DNA of 64,000 nucleotides from Lytechinus pictus. Taxonomy: Eukaryota > Echinodermata > Echinoidea > Temnopleuroida > Toxopneustidae. Below, one piece after another: positions 33,775 to 45,538 of the stretch. Under the pieces are notes generated by a model that did not search any database, was not told the origin of the DNA, and saw only the letters and a list, made by a program, of their open reading frames with translations. A program made the position numbers and the translations under genes. The stretch covers positions 29,762,001-29,826,000 of the forward strand of contig NC_087245.1 in the NCBI RefSeq assembly GCF_037042905.1, read 5' to 3'. Each line of letters starts with the position of its first letter. Within the stretch, counting starts at the first letter, position 1.

Positions 33775-34314
33775 GTAATTGTCTGGGGGGTAATTGTCCA
33801 GGGGGTAATTTTCCGGGGGGTAAATGTCCGGGGGGTAAATGTCCGGGGGGTAATTTTCCGGGGGGTAATTGTCCGGGGGGTAGTTGTCCGGGGGGTAGTT
33901 GTCCGGGGGGTAATTGTCCGGGGGTAATTGTCCGGGGGGTTGTTGTCCGGGGGGTAGTTGTCCGGGGGGTAATTGTCCGGGGGGTAATTGTCCGGGGGGT
34001 AGTTGTCCGGGGGGTAATTGTCCGGGGGTAGTTGTCCGGGGGGTAGTTGTCCGGGGGGGTAATTGTCCGGGGGGTAATTGTCCGGGGGGTAGTTGTCCGG
34101 GGGGTAATTGTCCGGGGGGTAGTTGTCCGGGGGGTAATTGTCCGAGGGGTAATTGTCCGGGGGTAATTGTCCGGGGGGTAATTGTCCTCGGGGGGTAGTT
34201 GTCCTCGGGGGGTAATTGTCCGGGGGGTAATTGTCCGGGGGGTAATTGTCCTCGGGGGGTAATTGTCCGGGGGGTAGTTGTCCGGGGGGTGATTGTCCAG
34301 GGGGTAGTTGTCCT
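33775..34314 (-). repeat. 15-bp minisatellite array 2, inverted relative to array 1
   Basis: About 35 copies of GGGGGGTARTTGTCC, the reverse complement of the array 1 unit. The first units at its right end match the left end of array 1, including the variant TGATTGTCCAGGGGG, so the arrays share an origin and lie head to head around 2 kb of DNA. Confidence 0.95.
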
Positions 34315-34336
34315 AGAACCATGAAATATACTTCTT

Positions 34337-34813
34337 CATCATTGACGTCTTGACACTCTTCCCCCAGTCGCATAAGAGAAGGACCATAATAAAGAAATAA
34401 TTGGTATGAAACTGACAATTATTTTTAATTACGTGATAAATTTTAACATTTGCGAAATAATATTTTTTTCTATAAATTATTCATCAGAACGGCATCGCTA
34501 GCCGAAAGTACGTCATACATATTTTTTTAAAGCGGTTCAAGGGTCGACGCTATTGTACTTACATTGTTTACATGTGGATCGAGGGGGTTACTCGGCATCA
34601 GTTAGGTAAGAAACCTTAAATTTTTCACATTTTCATGTCATAATTTTTAAAACCTTCCTACACATTAGGCGTAGGAAGGTGTGAAAATTAATGAAATGAA
34701 TACAATTCAAGTGATTTTTGTTTCAAAAGATGGATTTCCGAGGGAAATCCATCTTTATTATGGTCCTTCTCTTATGCGACTGGGGGAAGAGTGTCAAGAC
34801 GTCACAATGATGA
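34337..34813. mobile_element. Element with ~55-bp terminal inverted repeats beside array 2
   Basis: TTGACGTCTTGACACTCTTC ... AAGGACCATAATAAAG on the left is matched by its inverse at 34753-34813. The inner part has a TTTCCGAGGGAAATCC hairpin, also seen near 60943 and 61472. Confidence 0.65.
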
Positions 34814-35003
34814 GATCTTCTACACTTGAATCCTAGTCCTCTCTGCTGAATACATCTACCTTCTCTGACTGACCTCTCTTACAATACATACTAAGCTACA
34901 TATACCATTTTGTGCAGGATCTCCCTGCTGATCTCCGAAGCTAACGGAGGAAGAAGAAGAAGAAGAAGAAGAAGTATATTTCATTATTTTAAAAATCATC
35001 ATC

Positions 35004-35585
35004 ATAGACCTTATCGCAAATAGCGTCTGTCGCGTGAGGGCGTCTGTCATCGCAGAGGATGACGGGATGCGAAAGGGGGCAAACGCGGAATCGGCTTTCG
35101 GGAAGCCATACAACGCCATATGTTTTGTGTAGTGTCACTCAAAATCCAGGTTTTTTTTTAAGTCTGATTTCTTCGTATTTAAATTATTTTGGATACTTGA
35201 ATGTAGATTTATAGAACAATCTTTGTATCATGATTGCCCAGTGAAAGTATGAACTCAATACTCACCGTATTTTCGAAGTTTTCTGGGGCTAAACTTGGGA
35301 AGATTTTGTGGGAAAAGTGAGACGGTGATTGCGGGTCATTGCCGATCGTCTTTAGAAAAGAGCACGTCGATCGGTGATCCAAATTAGATAGCATATTTTT
35401 CCATTAAAGAATATTCATGAGAAACATAATGTAGACCATATATCTCCATATAAATTTAGCTAGCCAAGTTTTTTGTTATTTTGGGGGAAATATAGTCCTT
35501 TTTTTGCAAGTCGGGCTGTTTAGTTTGATCATACAATTTCTATATAGGGGGTGCATGAGACAAATCTAAAGCCAAAAATAAGCTA

Positions 35586-35634
<49 letters not shown>

Positions 35635-36708
35635 ATAATAGGCCTATGACATGCAGAATACTATAAATCTGAATTTATTTAAATTTAAAACATTTTAAGT
35701 TTTAATAAAATTAAAAACATTTTATGATCCCGTATAGGCCCTATCCCTCAAACCTCTGTAATTTTATTTTGTCTGAAACTGGATATTTAATTAATATAAA
35801 TGATATATATTCCATTCTTTTGAAATAAATCTTATTTCAACATTTACATATTCAATTAATTTCATCGCATTCAGTCACTTCTCTTTCAGATCACCTTCCT
35901 CATTAAATTCTTTTTTCTTTTTTTTTTTGCTTATTTTTCTATCAATATACTTTCATCTATTCTCATTTTTTGTTATATTTCATTCATTATTTTGTCTATG
36001 CATGCCACTTATAAAACTTCAGAATGTCCGACCACGATCCTGAATAATTTGCAATAATATTATGTAGCCTATCTGTGGAGAGAAAAAGAAAACACAGCTC
36101 GGTTTATAGGCCTACTCTGAATAAAATCATGATTGAGATAATTATTTATGAAACATGTATTCTTGACTATCGATTGATATTACAAAAATATAACACTAGA
36201 ATAAAGTAATCAAATCTACTGCAGAGTTTGTTTTATTGATCATCATTTTATTATTGCTTGGAATTCTGGGACCAGTTTCCTCCACTGCCTCGCCGACGTA
36301 CCCCTGGGCCGAGAGTGCATGCCCGCTGTCCGTGCATACAATTCAAAGCACACAGCAGCTGCACAGCTCAAAATACGCACAGACAGTGCGCGAAAATGAA
36401 AGAAAATTGCACTTGTCTTCATAAAATCTGTGGTAATTCTTGCAGCTATAGACGGCACATATATCTCTGCCACCTATGATTAAGAAGAAAAGTAATGTTA
36501 GACTCTGGAACAAATATGACGAGGCGTTTACTGGAAGTTAGCAAAATGTTGGCTGCGGGCGTCGATCGTATTTTGATACACTGTGGAAATCGTACACTTT
36601 ATTGTCGGCTGCTTGCGCTCGCATGGTCGCATCCGGACAACAGCGGCGCTATTGCCCCCTTTGCGATCCCATGATCCTTTGCGTGAATCTATTTGCGATA
36701 AGGTCTAT
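35004..36708. mobile_element. 1.7-kb element with ~95-bp terminal inverted repeats
   Basis: ATAGACCTTATCGCAAATAG (35004-) and CTATTTGCGATAAGGTCTAT (-36708) are exact inverse ends. Homology continues inward through CGGGATGCGAAAGGGGGCAA and its counterpart near 36655. No transposase frame is recognised. A (TA)n run lies at 35585-35633. Confidence 0.7.
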
Positions 36709-38340
36709 AATTATTGCGTCCTCAAGACTAAGTTATACTATAGTCTATAGATGTAGGCCTGCCCTAAGTAGTAAGTATTGTCTAACTAAAAAAAAGTAAA
36801 AACAAAAGAAAGGAGGAAAAGGGACAAGAAGGTCTCGACTGGCGATTATTCAAAATATTCATAACCTGACCGGTAATACCATTTAAAAAATGTCCTATTC
36901 ATTTGGCAGTGAAGCCCACTGCCACTGCCCTAGCACTGCGCTGCAATTGCGTCGAGTGATCGTGACAAAATGTAATAAAAAAAACCTCCACACAAACGTT
37001 AATAAACCAGAAATCTGGATCGTAATAACCCAAACATTGTCCTAGTTCGTAAAACATGTAACGAAATTGTAAAAAAATACCTTCGACTTGCAGATGCAAA
37101 GCAGAAAAACGGCTGCAGTCAGAGTCAGGTCGCAGTTGATATGTAGAAATCGATCGACGACCAAAAAACGTGGGTAGCGCGCGCGGGCAATTACTTACGC
37201 GCGCACGTACCGTACTCTGCGGTGCCGATATTATGTATACAACCTTCAAAACTTACTGAATACTGGCTTATTTTGAAGTTTGCAGATATAAATGTAAGAA
37301 AAACAAAAAAGTTAGGAATTTGTCAGACTCAAAACCAAACTTGTTTTCTTTCAAATATAGAGACAGTTTGTAGTTTGTCAATTTTCTTAGCAATAGCCAT
37401 AATAGCTTCAGCCCAAATGGGTTTTTTACGTACAATTAACAGGACACTCTAGCTATTAATTATAAATAAATATGTTTCAGGGAGAACAAATAGGGGAGTC
37501 TTTTCTTTTGATTTTCTACAAAAAATAAGTTAAACCCATTGCTCTGTCAAATAACTTAAAATAAAAAGAACGAATGCTAGATCATACATGTCTATGCGCG
37601 GTGCTTATATTCGTTGTTTATATATACTAAAACTCAGGGCTAAAACTCATTTTACTATAGTAGTAGATCTATTTTTTTTCTCAGAGTCCAGTCCGGTATA
37701 ATCTCATATGAAATGAAAGTAAAATACAATGGCTTGATGTCATGGATTTTTTTCGCTGTCCACCGATCCCCATGCCACCCCCGCCGTACCCTTCCCTGCC
37801 AACACAATAGTGCAACTGTGTATTAAATTTTGTCTGGAGGAGAGCAGCAATTATAAGGACATCTCTACTTTCATCGATGAACAGGCTCGATCAGTCCTAC
37901 AACATCGTTGGAGTAAAATAAAGTAAAGTAAGTATTAAAAAATGATAAATAAAAATACATAGCAAATATACTGCCTTCAGTGAGCCATAAAGCTTGGAAA
38001 TGGAATTTAATATCCCGGTTTAATATATTCTCAAATTTTTCACTGACACTGACGGTTTCGTTTTTTTCTGGGAAGATATATGTAATTTCCCTTCCCGTTC
38101 CTAAGCCCGTATTTTTTTCAGGAGTCGGTTCTCATGCAATAATATAGATCCTGTTCTCATTTGCAGAGGTTTAAGCTCCTTATTTCATAAGCAACTTCTG
38201 TATGGTTTCATCGCCATACATCCCAACCGTTTCCGAATCTAGCTAGAGCCCCCCCCCCCCCCCCACCCTTTTTCCGGGATATACGCGAGTAACTTGCCAA
38301 GTCGATTTGCAGGACACACAAAAAAATGGTCTGAACACGA
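36709..38340. other. Spacer between repeat block and CENPA
   Basis: A CpG-bearing stretch near 37130-37220 (GGGTAGCGCGCGCGGGCAAT) could be a promoter, but no exon is supported. A C18 run is near 38250. Confidence 0.4.
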
Positions 38341-38357
38341 TTAGACTAGAAATATTG

Positions 38358-38406
38358 GATTGGTCAATGTTTTATCACGTGACATTCGCGGCGCGTTGAT
38401 GCAAAT
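38358..38406 (+). promoter_or_regulatory. CENPA promoter motif cluster
   Basis: Within 180 bp upstream of the CENPA ATG are GGATTGGTCAAT (inverted CCAAT box), TCACGTGA (E-box, 38375-38382), TTCGCGGCGCG (E2F-like, 38385-38395) and ATGCAAAT (perfect octamer, 38399-38406). CCAAT plus octamer is typical of histone promoters, and E2F-type sites of S/G2 genes. Functional use is inferred. Confidence 0.45.
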
Positions 38407-38540
38407 TTCGGCATCGCATTCCCATGTCCCCCACGGAGTCTTTTTTTAACGTTACTTATTACAGCTTAACTTGTTACTTACTTGGAAGTTTACAAACAAA
38501 TTTTTGAATGGAATTCAATTAAATATTTTTCCATTCAAAA

Positions 38541-38721
38541 ATGCCACGGCCTTTACAAAGTGAAAGACAGAATGCGACGCCCGCTAGTACCAGTAAACGG
38601 AAAAAAGATACACCTCGCAAGCGGCAAGGGGCAACTTTTGGAACACCAGCTGGAGCTGCACGACCAGCGGGGAGTGGCGGGCGGGAGTTGGGACACACAC
38701 CGGTGTCATCAGGAAAGAGAC
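38541..38721 (+). CDS. CENPA: CENPA exon 1 (N-terminal tail)
   Basis: ATG at 38541; residues 1-60 plus one base. Donor GAC|GTAAGTAA. Rich in Lys, Arg, Pro, Gly and Ser/Thr. The reverse-strand frame over the same bases is a shadow. Confidence 0.9.
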
Positions 38722-41700
38722 GTAAGTAACGTCCTGTCAGTGTCACTCACTGCTCAGTCAGTCGGCAAGCCCTGAAAAAGTAGCTTCTTTTATCTAAGTG
38801 ATATTCATGACTAGAGGTTTTTTACATTGTTAATGAAATGAGCTTGGTGCGAACCAAAACACCTCTTTTTATTCGGCCATTGGCATTGCCATTGCTGCTA
38901 TAAATATAAATATTGTCTTTATTGACGAAATTTCATGTTTTTTAATTTTGGTATCTTTGAAGTTTGACTTTGTAAAGAAGAAGAATCATTCTTTCAGGTC
39001 ATGTGTTTGGATTTTTAAAAGGATGTTGTAATATAGGGAAAACTTTTGATCTAAAACATGAAACAAAATAATTTTTTTCATGCAACAAAAGTTGTTGTTT
39101 TCACACTGAATTTCTGTTTGAGCACAAATGATTCTTACTACTAGATCATGATAAAGCTGAAGATCTAACTTAAGCTTTAATTTATTAATATGATATAATT
39201 TTTATAAGAAGATGTATTTTACTTTTAGATGGGTCATCAGCCAGCTTTTCATAGGCCGAGTACATTTAGCAGCTCAAAAACAAGAATACTGCGCTCTGAT
39301 TGCGGGAGGCAGTGTAGCTCAGTCGGTTAGAGCGCCTGTTCCGGATAAGATCGTAGATCTCAACGTGCGTGGGTTCGAGTCCCGCAGCAGCATGCCGGAA
39401 GACGTCTAACAAAAAAACTGATGCTAGCGTTGTGTGTCAACGTGCCTCACCGCTGTGTTCAGTGCGGGTGTGAATGCAGTTGGAAAACACTCCGTCCATC
39501 GGAAAGGACGCAAATGTTGGTCCCGTGTATAGGAGAGTCACAACCTATTCACGTTAAAACCAATACACTATTCGTCAAAGAGTAGGGTGTTCACCCGGTG
39601 TATTGCACCTGCCGGTCCCCGGTACTACAATACTGCAATAATCTTCAGGATTGAAGGAGGCAGTGTAGCTTGAAGAAGAAGAAGAAGAAGAAGATTGGTC
39701 ATAGAGACCACACACCCACGCAAATTCCAGTGTTCCCCACACTGGGCCTCTGCAAGGTCACACTCACCATGTAGTAATCTCTTCAAATTACTTGTGCGGC
39801 GGTTGTTTTGAAAACATTATTCAGCCAATCAGAACTCTGGATTTTATGTTACCCAGAAATTTCAGAAATCTCGTCTTGCACCTTGATGGAAAAAGCTGGC
39901 TGCTGACCCATCTAAAAGATGCCACATATCAAGAGTGACATTGTAAGAAAGTATAGAGTTTGAGCTTTCTGATGATATAATTTTTTATAAATAATGTTTG
40001 TGCCTAAACCACAAAATGTTGCACAATTTGCAAGTTAAAACAGAGGAAGAAAATTCTGTTTGATGCATCTTTTCAGGTAAAAAATTCACTTATTTATCAA
40101 AATATTTTATTCAAAAGAAGTGACCAATATAAAAGAGTAACATTTACATGTACTCTTTCCCATGGTACAAAAATAATCAATATTACTCAAGGAAAAAGTG
40201 GTTAAATTCTTTGAGAAAGAAAGTCTCACAATTCACGAGATTTTGCATGGACATGAATTCAGCCACAAGAGGACTTGGATAAATCTTGCTCATTAACACA
40301 GGGGCTTGCCGACTGACTGCTGTATACCCAGTTGTTGTGTGTCCGGACTAAGAGGTTGTGTGTCTGGACGATCAATTTTAGGAAGTCGTTTGAAAAAAAT
40401 TTACAGAAGAAGTTTCATCAACTTTTAGTACAAAATGTAGGAAATATAGAGAACAAAATAGAAGATGATTACAAAACAACTATTGAATTCATGTTTTTAG
40501 GGTAATCCAAAGACAAAAAAAGAAGGCTTCAAAAATATAAAGTGTCCGGACACCCGACCCCCCATCCTACTGACCGCACAATGTTACTACAAAAAGTACG
40601 ACTACAAGCGTAATCAATGCGCTAATAAATATCACAGAGGCCCTGTTACAACAGGTAATGCACTCATCCAATGAACAAGCAATAAGTTAGCGGCTAAGTA
40701 GTGTGCACGTTTGCCGGTTTGGCAATGCCAATCAATCATAATGTTTGGCTTATTTTCTCGAGTCTTTCTTTTCGGGACAAATCATTGCTTGATTTTTTAC
40801 ACTGAGTGACCGTCATTTCAGTGTCAGTTTTCATTAACTGTCACACTAACTTACAGCCATACATCATATAACTTGACTGCTAAGTAAATTTGATTCTTTT
40901 AATTATTTTTTTTCCGAATTAAAATGAGAGATTGAAAAATGACAATTTTCTTGCCATATTTACTTTCTACCAATAGAGGCGTGCGCAAAAATATGCTAAA
41001 TTCAAGTTTTTGAGCACTCTGCCTCTGGTGAATACAAAAATTATTCCCAAAATACCAATTGAAAAATAAATTGCAACTGTCTGGAAATTAGTATTTTTGG
41101 TCACAAAAGTGATAGTTAGTACATTGTAATGTCTTTTTTTAAACTGGAGTGTGTGCTATGTACTGCATTGCCAATGGCACACCATAGTCCTCGTTCGTAG
41201 GATGAGTGCATGTACCTAGCCTAGAGGACTCCATGATGATATTTTTAAATGATTTTGATATTGTCATTACATCACGGAGCCTAGACACGCATGTGACTGT
41301 GCCTAGTGAACTATCTAAACGAGATACTTCTTCTCCTTCCTCCGCTGATCCTGGAGATCTACAGCTGGTTGCTGCATTATTAAATAAATAGAGTTATAAG
41401 ACTAAGAGCACAAAACACTTCCTCTGAGTTAATAGGTATCGGTGATACAGTATGATTAAAGATTTAAGAGAGAAAGGAGGTACGAGAGATGTGGATTTTG
41501 TGCAGGAAGAGTAAGAGTTTAGTGGTCAGCTTGTCTTGTATAGAGGAAGATAGTCTTGGATGGACAGGTAATAAAATGGACCTAACAAAGGCTTCACAGC
41601 AGTCTTGGCAGAATAAGGAGCAGATTGATGCAGGAAGGCCTAATTTTCTCACTTCCACTTGGAGTTCATCACGTCGAGTGTCAAACACATGGCAGCTAGC

Positions 41701-44700
41701 TAGCTATGAAGTGGATGGTGTCTTCACCCTGATGACATAAGCGACAAGTGGGAGAAGTACATGTAGCCTTCTTTATCAAAACTAGCCTGCACTGAGTTGG
41801 ATAGGTCTGACTCACTAGCTGTGACCTGATGACAACAGCTCGTCTAAGAAACTGGGAGCTACTGGAGCTGGGGTATAGTGCACTTGATTTGGTAGATTTT
41901 GACTGAATAGCAGCCAGTACCTCATCTTTAACCTTGTTCGTAACTGCCCTATTTGAAGTCTTCTTCCAGGTGATGTAGGAGATGGGTTCGAGCAGAAGAG
42001 AGTAGAGGTCAGGGAGATTATACTTGTCCAAGATGAGCTGCCAAGACTTGATGGTGGGGGTAGTCTTGGCTACAGCATGTGGAAGAGTCCTATACTCAAA
42101 TCTAGTGTGGGGGAGATCCAATTCTTGTCCAATCAGGAGGAGCTTCTCAAGGTCAACTTGAGAACAAAGAGAAGGAGCCCAATGAGAAGAAAGAAAACTT
42201 CATCTGCTGCTGTTCTAGGGAGATTGAGGATTTGCTTGAACAGCTGATGTTGTGCCGGATCAAGTCTTTTCTCCATCCCTTTTGTAAGGTGTAATACATG
42301 CTGCTCCACAGAGCATACATGGGATGCAATGGACCTTCCACAGGGAAGCATAGTGTGCCTCTTGTGTATGCTCCACTTCCTGTTAGCGCATAGAAACTTT
42401 ATATGCCTTTTGAGATGATCTTTTCTGTTGGGACTCTCTTGTCACTAGATTTTATGATGCCAAGATGTGGATGTCGGGAAGATGTCGGTACTGTGTCACT
42501 CCCAAGATTCCAGGACAGGAGCTGGAGTGCATGTTTACCCTTCATATTTAACATTGGAACTACCGATCCTATTTTTAACTTATTAAATTACATACCTTTA
42601 TACACCTAATGCGTATAAAGGTATGACCGTTTTGCAAAAAAAGATAGAAAAATGAGAGGTTTCTCACCAGACCAATGTCATGTATCCATTCGTAAACACT
42701 GCAAATTTAAAAAGCTTTACCTTTGAACAGCTTCAATATGACGTAGCTTCAATGAGCTATGTTACGGAGTGCCGTTTTGAAGAACAATTCATAGATTAAA
42801 AAAAATTATTATTTATTAAATAATAAAATTTGAATATTGATTGTGAATACTTGTTATAAAAATATTTTGTCGCCAAGTCTCTGAGGCCCAACTCATATTA
42901 TTTTCAGCCTAGAGTACCCCTTTAAAAAGAAATATGAAATCATCACAGAGACTCAGAGAGAGGGCGCTAAATATTCAGAAAATCACATTAAAAAAATTAT
43001 TCAAATTGATGGTTGAAAAAAACCCAATATTGATACTAGGTCCAACCGTTGTGTAAAATTAGCATACTTGAATACATTTACGATGACCTAAATCTTTCTC
43101 TTGTCTCATCATTTTCATAATTGAATTCAATTCAATTTGCATACTGTAATGAATATGTATCTGGCAATCTGCCTTTGTGTCGAATTGGCAGCAACAGTGT
43201 TTTTCACATTAAATAGGTGGTTTAACTTTATCCTATGTTTTCATTGGAAGTTGAAACCGAAGATTGAAATACATGTCATTTCATATAAATATAAATACAT
43301 AGAAATGCAAAAGTAAAAAGATATCAGAAGATAAATTCATCAGCTTGCTCATTCCATACTTTTCACTGAAAATGATAAATGCAAAATTAAAAAAAATCCA
43401 TGATTTTTCGCATCATTTGGACGATATTGTAATTGTTTATTTCACTATATTGATAAATATAATTATTTTCAATCCAGAGTTTTCCTCTAAAGAAAGTTCA
43501 ATTCTTATTTTCTCTTAAATGTAGATGGAACAAGACGGTTTAGACCAGGGACTCGAGCTCTGATGGAAATCAGAAAATATCAAAAGACTACTCATCTCCT
43601 GCTCAGGAAGCTTCCCTTTGCTCGAGTGGTAAGTAGATTTCTGTTAGGAATTTATCAATTCTCTGCAAATGTACAGTATATTGATTCAGGCCTTAAATCT
43701 TGATATATTTTGGGCAAGGCCGTTTTTATTTACAGGGTTTATTACTTCATTACAATTAGAAAATTTGAAAAAGGCCTGGTGCATGAAATTTCTACAAGGC
43801 CAATCAGGCTCGGTTTTAGAATGCTCCAAGCCCTGATATGTACAGGAACATATACTGTAAACAAAATATAGAATTCATTCATCAAAACTACTGTATGTCA
43901 TTTGTTTCCTATTATGTATTTAGTATTTATAAATTCAAATTTTAAGATGAATTTAACCCTAAGAGACTGGTTGATTATGCTATAATATATATATAGCTTT
44001 TTCCCCAGATCAAGGCATTTTTTAATCAAAATGAAAAGGCACTTCAAGTATCTTTAAAGAGTCTGTGAAGGATCATTAGTTTTATTTTTTTTTCAAATGT
44101 ACTTGTGATTAATTTGGTGTACTTGAATTACTATTTGGGCTGATAAATGTACTTTAAAATATCTGGTATTATGTCACGAATTGAATGTCTTTTAAGATGG
44201 ATCATTGGATAGTGAATATTGCTCATTACAAATAAAAATTGTTTTTATTTTAACCGAGCGTGTATTTCAATTTGTAGGAACACTTGACTGGTAGTCATAT
44301 TGTCCTACATGTAGGTAGCATTTGAAATGTTTTTAAGAATCAAGTGTTGTATTTTTCATCTGTTCGTCATAGGTAAAGGAAATTTGTCAGATCTTAAACC
44401 CATCCTCAGAACTTCGCTGGCAAGCTGCGGGAATTATGGCATTACAAGAGGTGTGTATATTTTGATGATGGTGCTATGTTGGGCAAAGTGTTGGACTAGA
44501 TTACAAGTTCTATGGTGATGACCAGAACATGGAAAACATTGTTGTATTAAGCTGACAAACCACCTTTGGTTTAGTATCACTTTCTAAACTTTAGAAAGTG
44601 ATACTAATCAAGCCCTCAATTGACTGAACATAGAGCGATGTCTTCTCCCAACCAGCATTGTTTAAGGGTAGAGCTCACCCAACATAAATTTTACTTGCAT

Positions 44701-45538
44701 AAATATTATAGAAAAATCTAACAAATATAATTTTTTATTGAAATTGGAAGTAAAATAAGAAAATTATGGCATTTGAAAGTTTGCCTGAATTACATAACTC
44801 AGATGGTGTTTATAAATTTGAAAGGATCGATTCTACACGATGGAGTATCAGCTAGACACAAATGAGTGAATGCCAAAGTATTTTTGACAGACAATTGTCA
44901 GACTTGTGCAAAGAGGGAGTAAATAACATCACATACTTTTTTCTTTTGTACTTTAATATGTGGATTATCAAATATTTGTCAATTTGATAATCACTATGCT
45001 CTGGATTAAATCAAAGCAAGTAATATTAAGGATGATTCTAAACGTTAATAAAGTTGCCGAACCATGTGTTACACCGTTAGACTAAATGATGAATGTATTT
45101 AAATAAATATGTACAAAAGAAATAGTGAGTGTGAGAGGTGATTGACAATGTCATTTGTGTATCACCCGTGTTGAGCACAACACTGTTTTGGGGAATTAAA
45201 GCAATATCATTCATCTCTAACATTGCTGCAGCATATGTGAAAAAATAAAGACCCTTTTTAAATTTCAAATGTTCTGTACAGTATGTAGATGTGCAGGCAG
45301 CTATATTAACTTCACAAAATCAATTTAAAAGAGAATTTTCTGTACTTGTGTGACTTTCACTGCCAAATTGTTCAAACATGTATGTGTGGTCCCACTTCTA
45401 CAGGCAGCAGAAGCGTTCCTTGTCCATCTCTTTGAAGACTCGAACCTTTGTGCTATCCACGCCAAGCGAGTCACCGTCATGCCAAAGGACATGCAGCTTG
45501 CTCGACGGATACGCGGGAGAACAGACGGACTTGGGTAG
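38541..45538 (+). CDS. CENPA: CENPA, centromeric histone H3 variant (whole coding span, 4 exons)
   Basis: Join: 38541-38721, 43525-43628, 44373-44450, 45404-45538; phases match and give 165 residues. CENP-A replaces H3 in centromeric nucleosomes and seeds the kinetochore. The first 62 residues are a divergent basic tail with four TP dipeptides (T13, T24, T35, T53). The histone fold starts at [15 protein letters not shown]. Features that set it apart from H3: His84 in TTHLLLRKL where H3 has Glu, a loop 1 two residues longer than H3 ([11 protein letters not shown]) with Trp111, HAKRVT, and an end in GLG as in CENP-A proteins that bind CENP-C. Replication H3 genes lack introns, so three introns also fit a variant. 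Intron 1 (4.8 kb) holds a SINE and a LINE fragment. Confidence 0.95.
39303..39700 (+). mobile_element. tRNA-derived SINE, second family, in CENPA intron 1
   Basis: A-box GTAGCTCAGTCGGTTAGAGC and B-box GGGTTCGAGTCCC at tRNA spacing, then a body and a (GAA)n tail at 39675-39692. The acceptor stem is not paired, so it is not a functional tRNA gene. GGAGGCAGTGTAGCT recurs just before the tail. Confidence 0.75.
39701..41439. other. CENPA intron 1, unassigned part
   Basis: AT-rich. GTGTCCGGAC-like words recur near 40340-40370 and 40543-40552. CTAGCCTAGAGGACTCCATGA at 41217-41237 and CATCACGGAGCCTAGACA at 41270-41287 recur in the 60.8-61.4 kb region, so a repeat end is likely. Confidence 0.4.
41440..42380 (-). 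pseudogene. LINE (non-LTR retrotransposon) 3' fragment, frameshifted
   Basis: Three minus-strand frames (42351-42133, 42121-41696, 41688-41464) join into one C-terminal retrotransposon protein segment if two frameshifts are allowed, near 42160 and near 41700 (within repeated CTAGCTAG). It carries the [14 protein letters not shown]ys-His motif typical of the end of LINE ORF2 proteins. The reverse transcriptase core is absent. It is a dead 5'-truncated copy in CENPA intron 1, antisense to CENPA. Confidence 0.7.
42381..43524. other. CENPA intron 1, right part
   Basis: Holds a small hairpin at 42588-42626 (CATACCTTTATAC and its inverse around ACCTAATGC). The rest is unassigned AT-rich intron. 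Confidence 0.5.
43525..43628 (+). CDS. CENPA: CENPA exon 2 (alpha-N and alpha-1)
   Basis: Acceptor AAATGTAG|AT, donor GAGTG|GTAAGT. Encodes residues 61-95, including [15 protein letters not shown] and [14 protein letters not shown]. Confidence 0.95.
44373..44450 (+). CDS. CENPA: CENPA exon 3 (loop 1 and start of alpha-2)
   Basis: Acceptor CGTCATAG|GT, donor CAAGAG|GTGTGT. Encodes residues 96-121 with the CENP-A-type loop and Trp111. Confidence 0.95.
44571..44607. repeat. Perfect 37-bp palindrome in CENPA intron 3
   Basis: TTAGTATCACTTTCTAAA, one C, then the exact inverse. 18-bp arms without mismatch. Confidence 0.9.
44655..45260. mobile_element. Partial relative of the TTAA-flanked MITEs
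   Basis: TTTAAGGGTAGAGCTCACCC on the left and the inner phrase GGAAGTAAAATAAGAAAATTATGGCAT match the left half of the TTAA family. The right end is not recognisable. It lies in CENPA intron 3. Confidence 0.45.
45404..45538 (+). CDS. CENPA: CENPA exon 4 (alpha-2, alpha-3, C-terminus)
   Basis: Acceptor CTTCTACAG|GC. Residues 122-165: [33 protein letters not shown], ending DGLG then TAG. Confidence 0.95.
   Translation, partial: AAEAFLVHLFEDSNLCAIHAKRVTVMPKDMQLARRIRGRTDGLG

Noticed and set aside
31305-34314. CRISPR-like array
   Set aside because: Units are contiguous with no unique spacers; it is a minisatellite in a eukaryotic genome.
38519-38746. 75-codon minus-strand frame
   Set aside because: Antisense shadow of CENPA exon 1 in GC-rich DNA.
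39306-39385. tRNA gene
   Set aside because: Good internal promoter boxes, but no acceptor stem; it continues into a SINE with a (GAA)n tail.
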